DNA of 64,000 nucleotides from JAFARE01 sp963777285 (GTDB lineage Bacteria > Chloroflexota > Dormibacteria > Aeolococcales > Aeolococcaceae), in contig CAVZPR010000002.1 of assembly GCA_963777285.1 (NCBI GenBank), positions 310,001 through 374,000 of the forward strand. Reading direction: 5' to 3'. Numbering within the stretch: position 1 is the first letter of the stretch; every line of letters begins with the position of its first letter. Under the pieces are notes generated by a model. The model did not search any database and was not told the DNA's origin. It was given only the letters and a program-made list of their open reading frames with translations. Below are positions 8,864 through 16,883 of the stretch, piece after piece. The position numbers were made by a program, and so were the translations under genes.

Positions 8864-8869
8864 GATAAT
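8864..8869 (+). promoter_or_regulatory. -10 element GATAAT upstream of the lipoprotein
   Basis: GATAAT ends eight bases before the GTG start at 8878, with no Shine-Dalgarno sequence between them, which fits a leaderless or nearly leaderless transcript. Confidence 0.45.
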
Positions 8870-8877
8870 GTGCGCCC

Positions 8878-9603
8878 GTGGGAGCGAGAACCGCCGTCGC
8901 GCTGTGCGCCGCCGTGCCGTGTGCCGCCTTCATGGCGGCGTGTGGATCGGGCGCGTCGGGCGGGTCGGGCGGCGGCGGCGACAACGGTGAGGCGGGAAAG
9001 AGCGCGCCGCAGATCCTCACCGACGCCTCCAACTGCGTGCGCAGCCTGCAGTCGGTGCACATCGACGGCACCAACACGGGCGCGCAGACGTCGAGGTTCT
9101 CCTTCGATTCGGTGAGCAGCGGCGCCATCTCCGGACAGCTCACGGTGAGCGGGGCGCCGGTGCAGGTCGTGGTGGTGAACGGCGTCACCTACATCAACGG
9201 TGGATCCAGCTTCTGGGCCGAGGTCGGTCAGTCGTCGGCGGCGGCGAGCCTCGCCGGCAAGTGGATCAAGGTCCCCTCCGGGGCGAACGGCGCGGACCTG
9301 ATCACATCGGGCGTCACGTCGCTGACCAACTTCAAGTCTCTGGGCAACTCGTTGGCCGGAACCAAGAACGTGACCAAGGGTTCGACGACCACGTCGCCGG
9401 ATGGGCGTCCTGCGGTTACGTTGACGTCACCGGACGGCACGCTCTATGTCAGCACCAGCGGCAATCCCTGCCCGATCTACATCAAGGGCACCAGCTCGGG
9501 ATCGCAGACGAGCGCGTCGACAATCGCCTTCACCAACTTCAACGGGGTGCAGACGCCGACGGCGCCGCCCGGCGCGATCAGCGCGCCTTCGCCCTCAGCG
9601 TAG
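8878..9603 (+). CDS. Lipoprotein resembling the LppX/LprG group
   Basis: 241 residues with a lipoprotein signal peptide ending in lipobox MAAC (Cys22), then a Gly/Ser-rich linker and a globular domain from about residue 45. The pattern LTDASNCVRSLQSVHIDGT followed by short beta strands, GVTYING and a WIKVPSG segment resembles actinobacterial LppX/LprG-like lipid-carrier folds (a half-barrel of beta strands). That resemblance is by eye and moderate. The protein would sit outside the membrane on a lipid anchor. Standalone gene, convergent with the SppA-like protease. Confidence 0.65.
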   Translation: MGARTAVALCAAVPCAAFMAACGSGASGGSGGGGDNGEAGKSAPQILTDASNCVRSLQSVHIDGTNTGAQTSRFSFDSVSSGAISGQLTVSGAPVQVVVVNGVTYINGGSSFWAEVGQSSAAASLAGKWIKVPSGANGADLITSGVTSLTNFKSLGNSLAGTKNVTKGSTTTSPDGRPAVTLTSPDGTLYVSTSGNPCPIYIKGTSSGSQTSASTIAFTNFNGVQTPTAPPGAISAPSPSA

Positions 9604-9636
9604 CCTCGCCGGCCGGCTCGCCAAGGCCGGCCCCAC

Positions 9637-10467
9637 TCATGTGCGGATGCGCGGTGCGCGCAGCCACCCCTCGAGCTCGGCCACCCAGCGCTCCCCGGGC
9701 GGCCCCAGGCCCGCACCGGGAAAGCCCAGCCGCTGCAGCACCGTGCGCCGCGGACCGATGCGCATCGCGTGGTGGTGCGGCAGGCCGGCGAGGTCCTGCA
9801 CCACCTCGAGCGCCGCCTCTTCGTGCTCGCACACGCCGTCGGCCAGCCCGAGGTCAACCGCGTGCGAGCCGAGCCACACCTCGCCGGTGGTGACGCGCTG
9901 CGCCGCGTCGCCGTCGAGCCGGCGCGCGGAACGCACCGCGGCGGTGAAGCGGCGGAAGACTGCGTCCACGAGCTCGCGCTCCTTGGCCTCGTCCTCCGGG
10001 GTCGGCTCGCGCCACGGAGCACCCAGGTCCTTGAAGGGACCGGTCTTGGTCACGTTGACCCGCGCTCCCAGGCGTCGCAGCGCGTCGACCGCGATGGGCC
10101 GGATGCTGATCACGCCGATGGACCCGACGATCGCGCTGGGAAAGGTGACGATGCGCGTGGCTCCGCACGCGGCAAAGTAGGCGCCCGACGCGCCGGTTCC
10201 CCGGATCCACGCGACCACCGGCTTCATCGACGCGACCCGCTTGACGGCGACGTGTATCGCCTCCGACGCGGTGGCGCCGCCACCGGGCGAGTCGATCTCC
10301 AGCAGAAGCCCGCGAATGCGCGCGGTGCGGCGCACCGTCCCCAGCGTGCGCAGCAAGTCGTCGGTGCGCGCCGCGCCGCCGATCACGCCGCGCAGCTGCA
10401 CGATGGCGATGCGCCGCCTGTCGGTCAGACGCTCCAGGCGATCGCCACCACGGCGCTCGGTGAGCAT
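9637..10467 (-). CDS. SppA-type S49 serine peptidase, soluble
   Basis: 276-residue S49 peptidase. Features are the oxyanion-side motif LEIDSPGGGATAS, nucleophile Ser94 in GTGASGAYF and general-base Lys146 in KTGPFKDLG. Their separation of 52 residues equals that of the Ser147/Lys199 dyad of Bacillus SppA. There is no signal peptide or membrane segment, unlike classic SppA, so the protein appears cytoplasmic. SppA digests cleaved signal peptides; S49 relatives act on other membrane-associated peptides. The ATG at 10467 is six bases from a TAGCAT element. Confidence 0.85.
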   Translation of the reverse strand: MLTERRGGDRLERLTDRRRIAIVQLRGVIGGAARTDDLLRTLGTVRRTARIRGLLLEIDSPGGGATASEAIHVAVKRVASMKPVVAWIRGTGASGAYFAACGATRIVTFPSAIVGSIGVISIRPIAVDALRRLGARVNVTKTGPFKDLGAPWREPTPEDEAKERELVDAVFRRFTAAVRSARRLDGDAAQRVTTGEVWLGSHAVDLGLADGVCEHEEAALEVVQDLAGLPHHHAMRIGPRRTVLQRLGFPGAGLGPPGERWVAELEGWLRAPRIRT

Positions 10468-10473
10468 GCGGCC

Positions 10474-10479
10474 ATGCTA
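10474..10479 (-). promoter_or_regulatory. -10 element TAGCAT for the S49 peptidase
   Basis: Minus-strand TAGCAT lies exactly six bases before ATG 10467, and no Shine-Dalgarno sequence is present. It fits the leaderless pattern seen elsewhere here. Confidence 0.45.
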
Positions 10480-10507
10480 AGCGACGAGCGGAGCAGGCGC
10501 GGTGCGC

Positions 10508-13500
10508 TCAGCGGAAGTCGTGCGACGGCGGCGCACTGGCCAGGGGTGCGTCCGGGGGGAGCGGCCGGCCGTCGGGGTCGAGCGGGGTGACGCGCGCGAC
10601 CACGACATTGATGCGTCCGGCCTCCACCTGCAGCACGCCGTCGACCATGAGGAGCGGATGGCGAGCGGCCTCTCGTGTGCGCTGCGCCACGGCTGGACGG
10701 AAGACCAGGTCGAGATGCGCGTCACCGTCCGCCAGCGTGAAGAAGCGAAAGCCGCTGGCCGACATCGGCGCCTGACGCGTGATGACCAGCCCGGCGACCC
10801 TCAGGCGTGTGCCATCGGCCATACCGCGCACCTCACGCAGTGGCGTGCAGCCCAGCGCGTCGAGCTCCGCTCGCATGAACGAGACCAGGTGCGGGCCGGT
10901 GCTCACCTCGGTCAGCGCGTACTCCGTGGTCACGCGCGTGCGCTCGTCCATGTCGGGCAGCACCGGCGGCGGCGCGGGCAGCGCCACCAGTGGCGGCGCA
11001 GGATCGCTCGACGGATCCCGCGGTTGGTGCGGGGCGTCGCCCAAGCGCGTACCGGCGAGCGCGCCCCGGCCGCGCGGCGGGCCCGCGCTCGCGACGCCCG
11101 CCGCTGCAGCAGCTTGCGCGACCCGCCTGCGCGGCGGCAGCGACTCCTCGATCTCCTTCAGCATCCACAACAGCTGACGCCGCGACCTGCCGTTGGCGAC
11201 GGCGTCGAACGCGCCCACGCGCACGAGATTCTCCATCGCCTTGCGGGGCAGCAGCGTGTGCCGCCAGAAGGCTTCCACCGACCCGTTCGCCCCGTCGACG
11301 ATCGCATCGTCGCACGCGGCGCGCGCCGCCGGCCCCAGCCCGCGCACGTACGCGAAGCCGAGCCGTATCGCGAACCGCTGCGATGTGGATGTTGAGGACG
11401 CGGCGGACACACCTGAAGCGGCGAGTTCGGGGCGCGGAGCGAGCGAGCCGGACAATGGCGCAGCCCGGCGAGCGAGCGGAGCGATCCCGCTGTCTGAGCA
11501 AGCGAAGGTGTGTCCGTCGCGTCCAACACTCCCCTCGTCGAGCAGCTCGACCGTGCACCGGGCTCGGCTTCGCGTCACGTCGACGGGCAGCACGCGCACG
11601 CCGTGCTTTCGCACATCGTCGACGAGGACGGACGGGTGATAGAAGCCCATGGGCTGCGCATTGAGCAGCGCGCACGTGTAATGCGCTGGATAATTGAGGC
11701 GCAGCCAGGCGGTTTCGTATGCCGTGCGCGCGAAGGCGGCCGCGTGGCTCTTGCAGAAGCCGAATTCAGCGAAGCCGGCGACGCTCTTGAAGATCTGCTG
11801 CGCCACCGGCTCGCTGAGGCCCTGCTCGACGCAGCGGCGGATGAAGTCGTCGCGCAGCTCGTCCATCTCGAGCCGCGAGCGATGCCGGTTCATGGCGCGG
11901 CGGAAGCGGTCGGCCTCACCCGCGGAGTATCCGGCCACCTCCATGACGATGCGCAGGATCTGCTCCTGGTAGAGGATGACCCCGCGAGTTTCGGCCAGGA
12001 TAGGCTCCAACTTGGGATGCGGATAGCTCACTTCCTCCAGCCCCTGGCGGCGGCGCAGGTAGGGATGGACGGCGTCACCCTGTATCGGACCGGGGCGGAT
12101 GATCGCCACCTGCACGATGAGGTCGTTGAAGCACCGCGGCTGCGACTGCCACAACGACTGCTGCTGCGCGCGCAACTCGATCTGGAACAGCCCGATCGTG
12201 TCGACGTTGCAGATCATGTCGTACACGCGCTGATCGTCGAGAGGCAGCGCGTCGAGATCCGGCCGCGCCCCCGTCGTCTGCTCGATCATGCCGAGACACT
12301 CCGCGATCGCCGACAGCGTGCGCAGCCCCAGCAGGTCCATCTTGATCAAGCCGAGATCCTCGACGTCGTCCTTGTCGAACTGCACGACGACACGTCCCGG
12401 CATCGTGGCGCGCTCCACCGGGACGACGTCGACCAGCGGCTTCCCGGTGACGAGCATCCCGCCAACGTGAATGCTGAGGTGGCGGGGCGTCCCCTCGATT
12501 CGACGCAGGATGTCGACGAACTGCCGCCATTGACGACGTGATGACAACGGTGAGGGGGTGGCGCCGCGGGGGGAAGCGGGCGCGGCGGCAGGGCTTTCGG
12601 GGCTCCACGCTGCACAGGTGTTTGCGCGCGCCGCCGGCGTGGGGGTGAAAGCCCGTAGCCGCGACCGAGGGGTCCCCGCGGCAGACAGGACCCCCTCACC
12701 GCCGGCATCACCTTCGGCATCGACGTCAATCCCGGCGGCGCGCAGCGTCGTATCGAGGTCCGCCATGTACCAGCCGTCGGCATTCTTCGCGAGGCGGTCG
12801 ATGATCGTCTCCGGGAAGCCCATCGCCGCGCCGACCTGGCGGATCGCCATGCGCGGCCGGAACGTGACGACGTTCGCCACCATGCCGGTGCGCTCCTCAC
12901 CGTACTTGTCGTAGACGTACTGCAGCACCTGCTCGCGGTGATCGGTGGAGAAGTCGATGTCGATGTCGGGCGTGCCCTGGTGGTCCTCGTGCAGGAAGCG
13001 TTCGAAGAGCAGGTCGTGCGCCACGGGGTCGACGCGCGTGATGCCCAGCAGGTACGCGACGATCGAGTCGGCGGCGCTGCCCCTTCCCTGTCCCGGGATT
13101 CCGTGCTCGCGAGCGAATCGCATGATGTCCCAGGTGATGAGGAAGAACTCGGCAAGGCCGGTCTTCTCGATGACGTCGAGCTCGCGCTGCAGCCGCGCCG
13201 CGACGTGCCGCGTCATCGGGTGATAGCGCTGCTGCACCGCGTCCTGGCACAACGCGTAGAGCACGGAGAACGGGGTCTCACCTTGGGGCACCGGAAACCC
13301 GGGAAAGCGCACGTCGCTGAAGTCGAGCGACACGCTGCACTCGGCGGCTATGCGAGCCGCCGAGTCGAAGGCTTCGGGATGGCCGCGCAGGCGGGCGCGC
13401 AGCACTGCTTCTGACTGCACGCGATGCTCGCGGTTGGGCAGGAGCAGGCCGTGCGCCGCGGCCTGGTCGAGCGTGGTGCGGTGCCGGATCGCGGTGAGCA

Positions 13501-14287
13501 CGTCGAGCAGTGGTTTGTCAGCGACGGTGGCGTGCTCTGGCGCCATGCTGGCCACGGTCGCCACACCGGCGCGTCGCGCCACGCCGGCGCACTCCTCGAC
13601 GAGCCACGGGTCGGCCGGGTGCATGTGGTTGGTGAGCAGCACCGCGACGCGCTCGGGTCCCAGCGCGGCGGCGGTTGCCGACACATGGCGCAGCGCCGCG
13701 CGACGGTCGCCGCGCACCAGCAGCGCGACCAGGCGCGAGCGCGGCCCGCCGAGAAGCGCGGTGCAGCCGGTCAGCGTGGCGGGGTCGATGACCGCGGGCT
13801 CGCCGGTGGCGAGGGTGGTCGAAGACGGCAGGCCTGGCCAGCCTCCGGGGAAGGGACCGGCCGTGGGGCGCAGCGCGGCGGGGCGCTCGGGTGGGGCCGG
13901 CAGCGGCCGGCGGCGCCCGGTGCCGGCAACGGGGGGTGGATCTGTGTCGCTGACGCCGGCGAGGTGCACCCGGGGCTGGGCCTTCACCCCCGCCAGCTGC
14001 GCGGCGCTGACGGCGCGGCACAGCTGGCAGTACCCGGTGCGATCCCGAGCGAGCAGGCGGAGGCGATGGCCGTCCGCCAGCTCCAGCTCGGTGCCGATGA
14101 TCGGATGGATGCCCGCGGCCCGGGCGGCCTGGACGAGCTCGACGGCGCCGTACAGGCCGCTCCGATCGCAGAGTGCGAGCGCGGCGATGCCGTGCTCCGC
14201 GGCGCTGCGCACCAGGTCGCGCGGCGCGGCCGAGCCCTCCAGAAAGGAGTAGTGCGAGCGGGCGGCGAGCTCGGCGAATCCATGCAT
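10508..14287 (-). CDS. dnaE2: Error-prone DNA polymerase DnaE2
   Basis: Catalytic polymerase of the SOS mutasome, a C-family alpha subunit for translesion synthesis. The N-terminal PHP domain opens with AARSHYSFLEGSA. The polymerase core includes IPGQGRGSAADSIVAYLLGI and the catalytic aspartates in GTPDIDIDFSTDHREQVL, followed by LGLIKMDLLGLRTLSAI. The C-terminus carries an OB-fold-like region (LRVAGLVITRQAPMSASGFR). At 1259 residues it is well above the roughly 1050-1100 usual for DnaE2. The excess sits in Pro/Ala/Ser-rich inserts at about residues 105-155, 528-579, 920-965 and 1065-1120, and at least two coincide with long DNA palindromes. ATG 14287 starts the PHP domain; an open extension to 14344 is not conserved. 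Confidence 0.92.
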   Translation of the reverse strand: MHGFAELAARSHYSFLEGSAAPRDLVRSAAEHGIAALALCDRSGLYGAVELVQAARAAGIHPIIGTELELADGHRLRLLARDRTGYCQLCRAVSAAQLAGVKAQPRVHLAGVSDTDPPPVAGTGRRRPLPAPPERPAALRPTAGPFPGGWPGLPSSTTLATGEPAVIDPATLTGCTALLGGPRSRLVALLVRGDRRAALRHVSATAAALGPERVAVLLTNHMHPADPWLVEECAGVARRAGVATVASMAPEHATVADKPLLDVLTAIRHRTTLDQAAAHGLLLPNREHRVQSEAVLRARLRGHPEAFDSAARIAAECSVSLDFSDVRFPGFPVPQGETPFSVLYALCQDAVQQRYHPMTRHVAARLQRELDVIEKTGLAEFFLITWDIMRFAREHGIPGQGRGSAADSIVAYLLGITRVDPVAHDLLFERFLHEDHQGTPDIDIDFSTDHREQVLQYVYDKYGEERTGMVANVVTFRPRMAIRQVGAAMGFPETIIDRLAKNADGWYMADLDTTLRAAGIDVDAEGDAGGEGVLSAAGTPRSRLRAFTPTPAARANTCAAWSPESPAAAPASPRGATPSPLSSRRQWRQFVDILRRIEGTPRHLSIHVGGMLVTGKPLVDVVPVERATMPGRVVVQFDKDDVEDLGLIKMDLLGLRTLSAIAECLGMIEQTTGARPDLDALPLDDQRVYDMICNVDTIGLFQIELRAQQQSLWQSQPRCFNDLIVQVAIIRPGPIQGDAVHPYLRRRQGLEEVSYPHPKLEPILAETRGVILYQEQILRIVMEVAGYSAGEADRFRRAMNRHRSRLEMDELRDDFIRRCVEQGLSEPVAQQIFKSVAGFAEFGFCKSHAAAFARTAYETAWLRLNYPAHYTCALLNAQPMGFYHPSVLVDDVRKHGVRVLPVDVTRSRARCTVELLDEGSVGRDGHTFACSDSGIAPLARRAAPLSGSLAPRPELAASGVSAASSTSTSQRFAIRLGFAYVRGLGPAARAACDDAIVDGANGSVEAFWRHTLLPRKAMENLVRVGAFDAVANGRSRRQLLWMLKEIEESLPPRRRVAQAAAAAGVASAGPPRGRGALAGTRLGDAPHQPRDPSSDPAPPLVALPAPPPVLPDMDERTRVTTEYALTEVSTGPHLVSFMRAELDALGCTPLREVRGMADGTRLRVAGLVITRQAPMSASGFRFFTLADGDAHLDLVFRPAVAQRTREAARHPLLMVDGVLQVEAGRINVVVARVTPLDPDGRPLPPDAPLASAPPSHDFR
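11032..11099 (-). repeat. Palindromic segment in the C-terminal linker of dnaE2
   Basis: GGGCGTCGC (11032-11040) is the inverse of GCGACGCCC (11091-11099), enclosing GCGAGCGCG (11055-11063) and CGCGCTCGC (11084-11092). It lies in the Pro/Ala-rich linker of the polymerase. At this GC content short palindromes arise easily, so this is the weakest of the three dnaE2 palindromes. Confidence 0.4.
11396..11524 (-). repeat. In-frame palindromic insertion in dnaE2, copy A
   Basis: A 19-bp arm at 11396-11414 (ending CGGACACACCT) and its inverse at 11506-11524 (starting AGGTGTGTCCG) match at 18 of 19 positions. The 91 bp between contain a smaller inverted pair built on GCGAGCGAG units. The segment translates without a stop into a Ser/Ala/Arg-rich stretch interrupting the conserved run into RLGFAYVRGLG. 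It looks like a small mobile palindrome tolerated in a coding region. Confidence 0.6.
12539..12710 (-). repeat. In-frame palindromic insertion in dnaE2, copy B
   Basis: The perfect 12-bp ends CGGTGAGGGGGT (12548-12559) and ACCCCCTCACCG (12690-12701) extend outward to 18 of 21 matches. Inside, GGGCTTTC and GAAAGCCC form a second nested pair, so most of the ~150 bp could fold back as one imperfect hairpin. The segment is read in frame as about 50 Ala/Pro/Ser-rich residues between the DLDTTLRAAG and WRQFVDILRRI segments, where DnaE2 proteins normally run straight through. Confidence 0.65.
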
Positions 14288-14325
14288 CTTGACAACTACG
14301 ACAAATCTGTGTAAATAGGCTGATC

Positions 14326-14341
14326 TGTCGGCATGCCGACA
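14326..14341 (-). promoter_or_regulatory. Perfect 16-bp palindrome upstream of dnaE2
   Basis: TGTCGGCATGCCGACA lies 39 bp upstream of the dnaE2 start, in the only real gap of the mutasome operon. It could be an operator or an RNA stem. It does not match the CGAAC-N4-GTTCG LexA site found upstream of imuA'. Confidence 0.45.
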
Positions 14342-14373
14342 CACAAGACGCGACCCGCTCTCCTTCCTGTCCT

Positions 14374-14401
14374 GGCCGCCGGTCCCCCTCGGCCGGCGGC
14401 C
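14374..14401 (-). terminator. Stem-loop between the DUF6504 gene and dnaE2, possible attenuator
   Basis: GGCCGCCGG (14374-14382) pairs perfectly with CCGGCGGCC (14393-14401) across a 10-nt loop, and CCT/AGG flanks extend the stem after a small bulge. No T-run follows on the minus strand, so it is not a textbook terminator. It may attenuate transcription or protect mRNA between the imu genes and dnaE2. Confidence 0.4.
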
Positions 14402-14422
14402 ACCAGGAGGGCCGGATCCGCC

Positions 14423-14668
14423 TCAGTCATATCGCCGCGCCCAGTGCCAGCCATCCGTCTCGAGATCCCGGTAGACGTCGACGCATTCGCCTCCGGCCAG
14501 CAGGCAGCGCACGTAGTCGCGCCGCACAGCCGCCCGCCACCAGTCGGTCTCGACCCGCCAGACGAGCGCCACCTCCGCCACCTGGCGCCAGCCGTCCGGC
14601 GTGCGCACAGCGGTGGGGACGCTCGCGGCGGCACGCACCTCGGCCTCGCCCTCCAGCAGCTCGGTCAC
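14423..14668 (-). CDS. DUF6504-like small protein of the mutasome operon
   Basis: 81-residue protein rich in Trp (VALVWRVETDWWRAAVRRDYVR and a WHWARRYD end). This tryptophan-rich pattern and its place between imuB and dnaE2 resemble DUF6504 proteins, which occur beside Y-family polymerase genes in actinobacteria. The GTG start at 14668 overlaps the imuB stop (GTGA), so it is probably made together with ImuB. Function unknown; a structural role in the mutasome is conceivable from position only. Confidence 0.7.
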   Translation of the reverse strand: MTELLEGEAEVRAAASVPTAVRTPDGWRQVAEVALVWRVETDWWRAAVRRDYVRCLLAGGECVDVYRDLETDGWHWARRYD

Positions 14669-15876
14669 GTCGCCGCCGGCGCCGCCATCGGGGGCTCCCA
14701 GACGTAGCGGCGCTCGGGCAGGTCGCCCGGGTCGAGCGCCAGCCGGGGTCGGCGCACCGCGCCGTCGCCGAAGCGCGCCCGCAGCCGCGAGGCGGCCAGG
14801 GCGACCGCGTCGCGCGTGGCGTCTCCGGGACGCAGCATGTCGGCCTGCCGTCCCGCCGCCGGCGCCAGGTTCGACACCTCCAGCCGCACCGCGGTCACGG
14901 GGGCGGCCGGGTGCAGCCTGCCCAGCATCCCCAGCGCCAGCGTCCAGGTCTCCGCAGGGCCTCCCGCCGGCGAGGGGGCGGTATCTGCCGCCGCCAGCGG
15001 CGGCGCGTCCTCCAGCTCGAGCACCACGGTCATGACGGCGGCCGCCAGGCCGCGTGCACGCAGCCGCTCACCCAGCGCGTGGGCGCAGCGTCGCACGGCC
15101 TGCAGCAGCACCTCCAGATCGCCCACCGGTCCTTCCAGCACCAGCCGCTCGCTCCACGTCTGCGCCGGGGGCTCGGGGTGCACGCCGTCGCCGTCCTCGC
15201 CGCGCGCCAGGCGGTGGATGCGCGCCCCCTCCGGGCCGAACTGGCGCTGCAGGTCGGCGGGCGACAGCGCGGCCACCGCCCCCAGGCAGTCGAGCCCGAA
15301 GGCGGCGAGGCGGCCCGCCACCGCCGCGTCGACCGGCAGCGTGTCGAGCGGCAGCGGTGCCAGAAAGGCCGCCTCCGCCTCCGGCCTCACCAGGCGGATG
15401 CGTCCCGGCTCGCTGCGCCGCGCGGCCATGCGAGCGACGAACCGCGACGCCGCCACCCCCACGCGCGGCTGCCCCACCTCCAGCACGGCGGCGAGCGTTC
15501 GGGCGATCGCCGCCGCCCAGGCGGCCTCGCCGGCGTGGACCGCGTGCCGTCCCGAGATGTCGCAGTACACCTCTTCGTCGCCCGCCTCCACGGCCGGCGC
15601 GAGCCGGTGCAGCGCCGCGCAGACGGCCTGGCGCAGACGCGCCACGGCCCCGGGATCGGCAGCGACGAACGCCGCAGCCGGGCAGAGCTGCTGCGCCTGG
15701 CGCAGCGGCTGCCCCGGCCGCACCCCGGAGGCGGCTGCCGCGGGGGACGCGGCGACGACCGGCAGCCGCAGCTCCGGCGCGCCTCCCACGATCACCGCCT
15801 CACCGCACAGCTCCGGGAATCGGCGCACGGCGGCGACCAGGGCAAGGTGGGCGTGCCGCGCACAGAGGACGCGCAC
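14665..15876 (-). CDS. imuB: ImuB, Y-family polymerase-like mutasome scaffold
   Basis: 403 residues. The Y-family fold begins at VRVLCARHAHLALVAAVRRF and includes the segments ADPGAVARLRQAVCAALHRLAP and YCDISGRHAVHAGEAAWAAA. The acidic catalytic residues of active Y-family polymerases are not evident, as expected for ImuB, which is inactive and bridges DnaE2 to the beta clamp and ImuA'. GTG 15876 is one base past the imuA' stop; the upstream extension to 16074 overlaps imuA' and is not conserved. It is GTGA-coupled to the next gene. Confidence 0.87.
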   Translation of the reverse strand: MRVLCARHAHLALVAAVRRFPELCGEAVIVGGAPELRLPVVAASPAAAASGVRPGQPLRQAQQLCPAAAFVAADPGAVARLRQAVCAALHRLAPAVEAGDEEVYCDISGRHAVHAGEAAWAAAIARTLAAVLEVGQPRVGVAASRFVARMAARRSEPGRIRLVRPEAEAAFLAPLPLDTLPVDAAVAGRLAAFGLDCLGAVAALSPADLQRQFGPEGARIHRLARGEDGDGVHPEPPAQTWSERLVLEGPVGDLEVLLQAVRRCAHALGERLRARGLAAAVMTVVLELEDAPPLAAADTAPSPAGGPAETWTLALGMLGRLHPAAPVTAVRLEVSNLAPAAGRQADMLRPGDATRDAVALAASRLRARFGDGAVRRPRLALDPGDLPERRYVWEPPMAAPAAT

Positions 15877-15877
15877 G

Positions 15878-16678
15878 TCAGCCGGGAAGCGCGACCGCGG
15901 CAGGCGCCGGCTCGGACGCCGCCGGAAGGCTGGGTGCCACGACGCTGGGCAGGCCCACCACCTCGGCCGGCGAGTACGGCCGGGGGTAGCGGAGCAGCAG
16001 GGTCGCCTCGGCTCCCGCCGGCCCCACCTTGGATTTGACGGCAGCAACGCGGACCCGGAGCCCGGCCACGTCACCGTGCAGACGCTGCCAGCCGGCGGGA
16101 GCGCAGGCCAGCGTGAGCGACGCGGCGTGCGCCAGAGGCCGGGACAGCGGCGCAGGCGCGGCGAGCACGGTCACAGCCCCCCGCTTGGCCACGGCCTCGG
16201 CGAGGGCGGCCAGGGCGTGCTCCCAGAGCCCGGTGCGGGGCTGCCCGCGATCCTCCAAGGCGAGCCCCAGCCACGGCACCCCGGCGTTGACCAGGGTCCG
16301 CGCCATGGCGAAGCCGCGCTCCCAGCGCCCCGGGCCGGGGGTGACCACGAGGCAGGCGCCGAGCTCGGCGCCGAGGTCCGCCAGGAAGCCGGGGTCGAGC
16401 GTCCCGGCCAGGTCGACGTAGGCGACGTCGCGGCCCTGGCTGGCCACCGCGGTGAGAGCCTGCAGCAGCGTCAGCCGGCCGGACGGCCCTCGCGGTGACG
16501 CCGCGGCAAGCACCGTGACCCTGCCGCGCGGCAGCCCTCCCGGGGCGAGCACCCCGTCCACGGCGGGGATCCCCGTGGGCCAGGAGCCGGCCGCCTCCGG
16601 CTGGTCACCGCGGCGCAGCGCCTGCGGGCCGTAGCGCTGCCGCAGGGTCGCCAATGCAGCGGACAGGGAATCCGGCAT
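15878..16678 (-). CDS. ImuA' RecA-like mutasome accessory protein
   Basis: 266 residues, first gene of the mutasome operon. The fold is RecA-like: WPTGIPAVDGVLAPGGLPRGRVTVLAA, then a degenerate P-loop (SPRGPSGRLTLL instead of GKT/S), AYVDLAGTLDP at the Walker B position, and the RecA-like late strand VAAVKSKVGPAGAEATLLLRYP. The missing P-loop Lys argues against normal ATP hydrolysis. In mycobacteria ImuA' works with ImuB to give DnaE2 access to lesions. ATG 16678 is preceded by a LexA-type box 73-88 bp upstream. Confidence 0.85.
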   Translation of the reverse strand: MPDSLSAALATLRQRYGPQALRRGDQPEAAGSWPTGIPAVDGVLAPGGLPRGRVTVLAAASPRGPSGRLTLLQALTAVASQGRDVAYVDLAGTLDPGFLADLGAELGACLVVTPGPGRWERGFAMARTLVNAGVPWLGLALEDRGQPRTGLWEHALAALAEAVAKRGAVTVLAAPAPLSRPLAHAASLTLACAPAGWQRLHGDVAGLRVRVAAVKSKVGPAGAEATLLLRYPRPYSPAEVVGLPSVVAPSLPAASEPAPAAVALPG

Positions 16679-16750
16679 CGCTCCTCACCGTGAAACCGTC
16701 GCCTCCGGTGTGGGGACGGGAGCAGGGCGCCGAGGCGGACCCACAGGATA

Positions 16751-16766
16751 GCGAACAGATGTTCGA
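16751..16766 (-). promoter_or_regulatory. SOS (LexA) box upstream of imuA'
   Basis: GCGAACAGATGTTCGA contains CGAAC-N4-GTTCG, the Gram-positive/actinobacterial LexA consensus (TCGAAC-N4-GTTCGA with one mismatch). It lies between divergent imuA' and the epimerase gene at 16884. Because the mutasome is a classic SOS target, damage-inducible control of the imu operon is the likely role. It is the only such site I saw in the window. Confidence 0.8.
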
Positions 16767-16883
16767 CATGCAAGGAGCAGGACGGGCGGCTCCCCTCGGT
16801 GGCTCGGCCTGCTCGGGCCCGCCGCAGGGATCGCGCGACCCCGTACGCTTCGCAGCCGTGCCGGGCGCTGCTGGAGGAACCGA

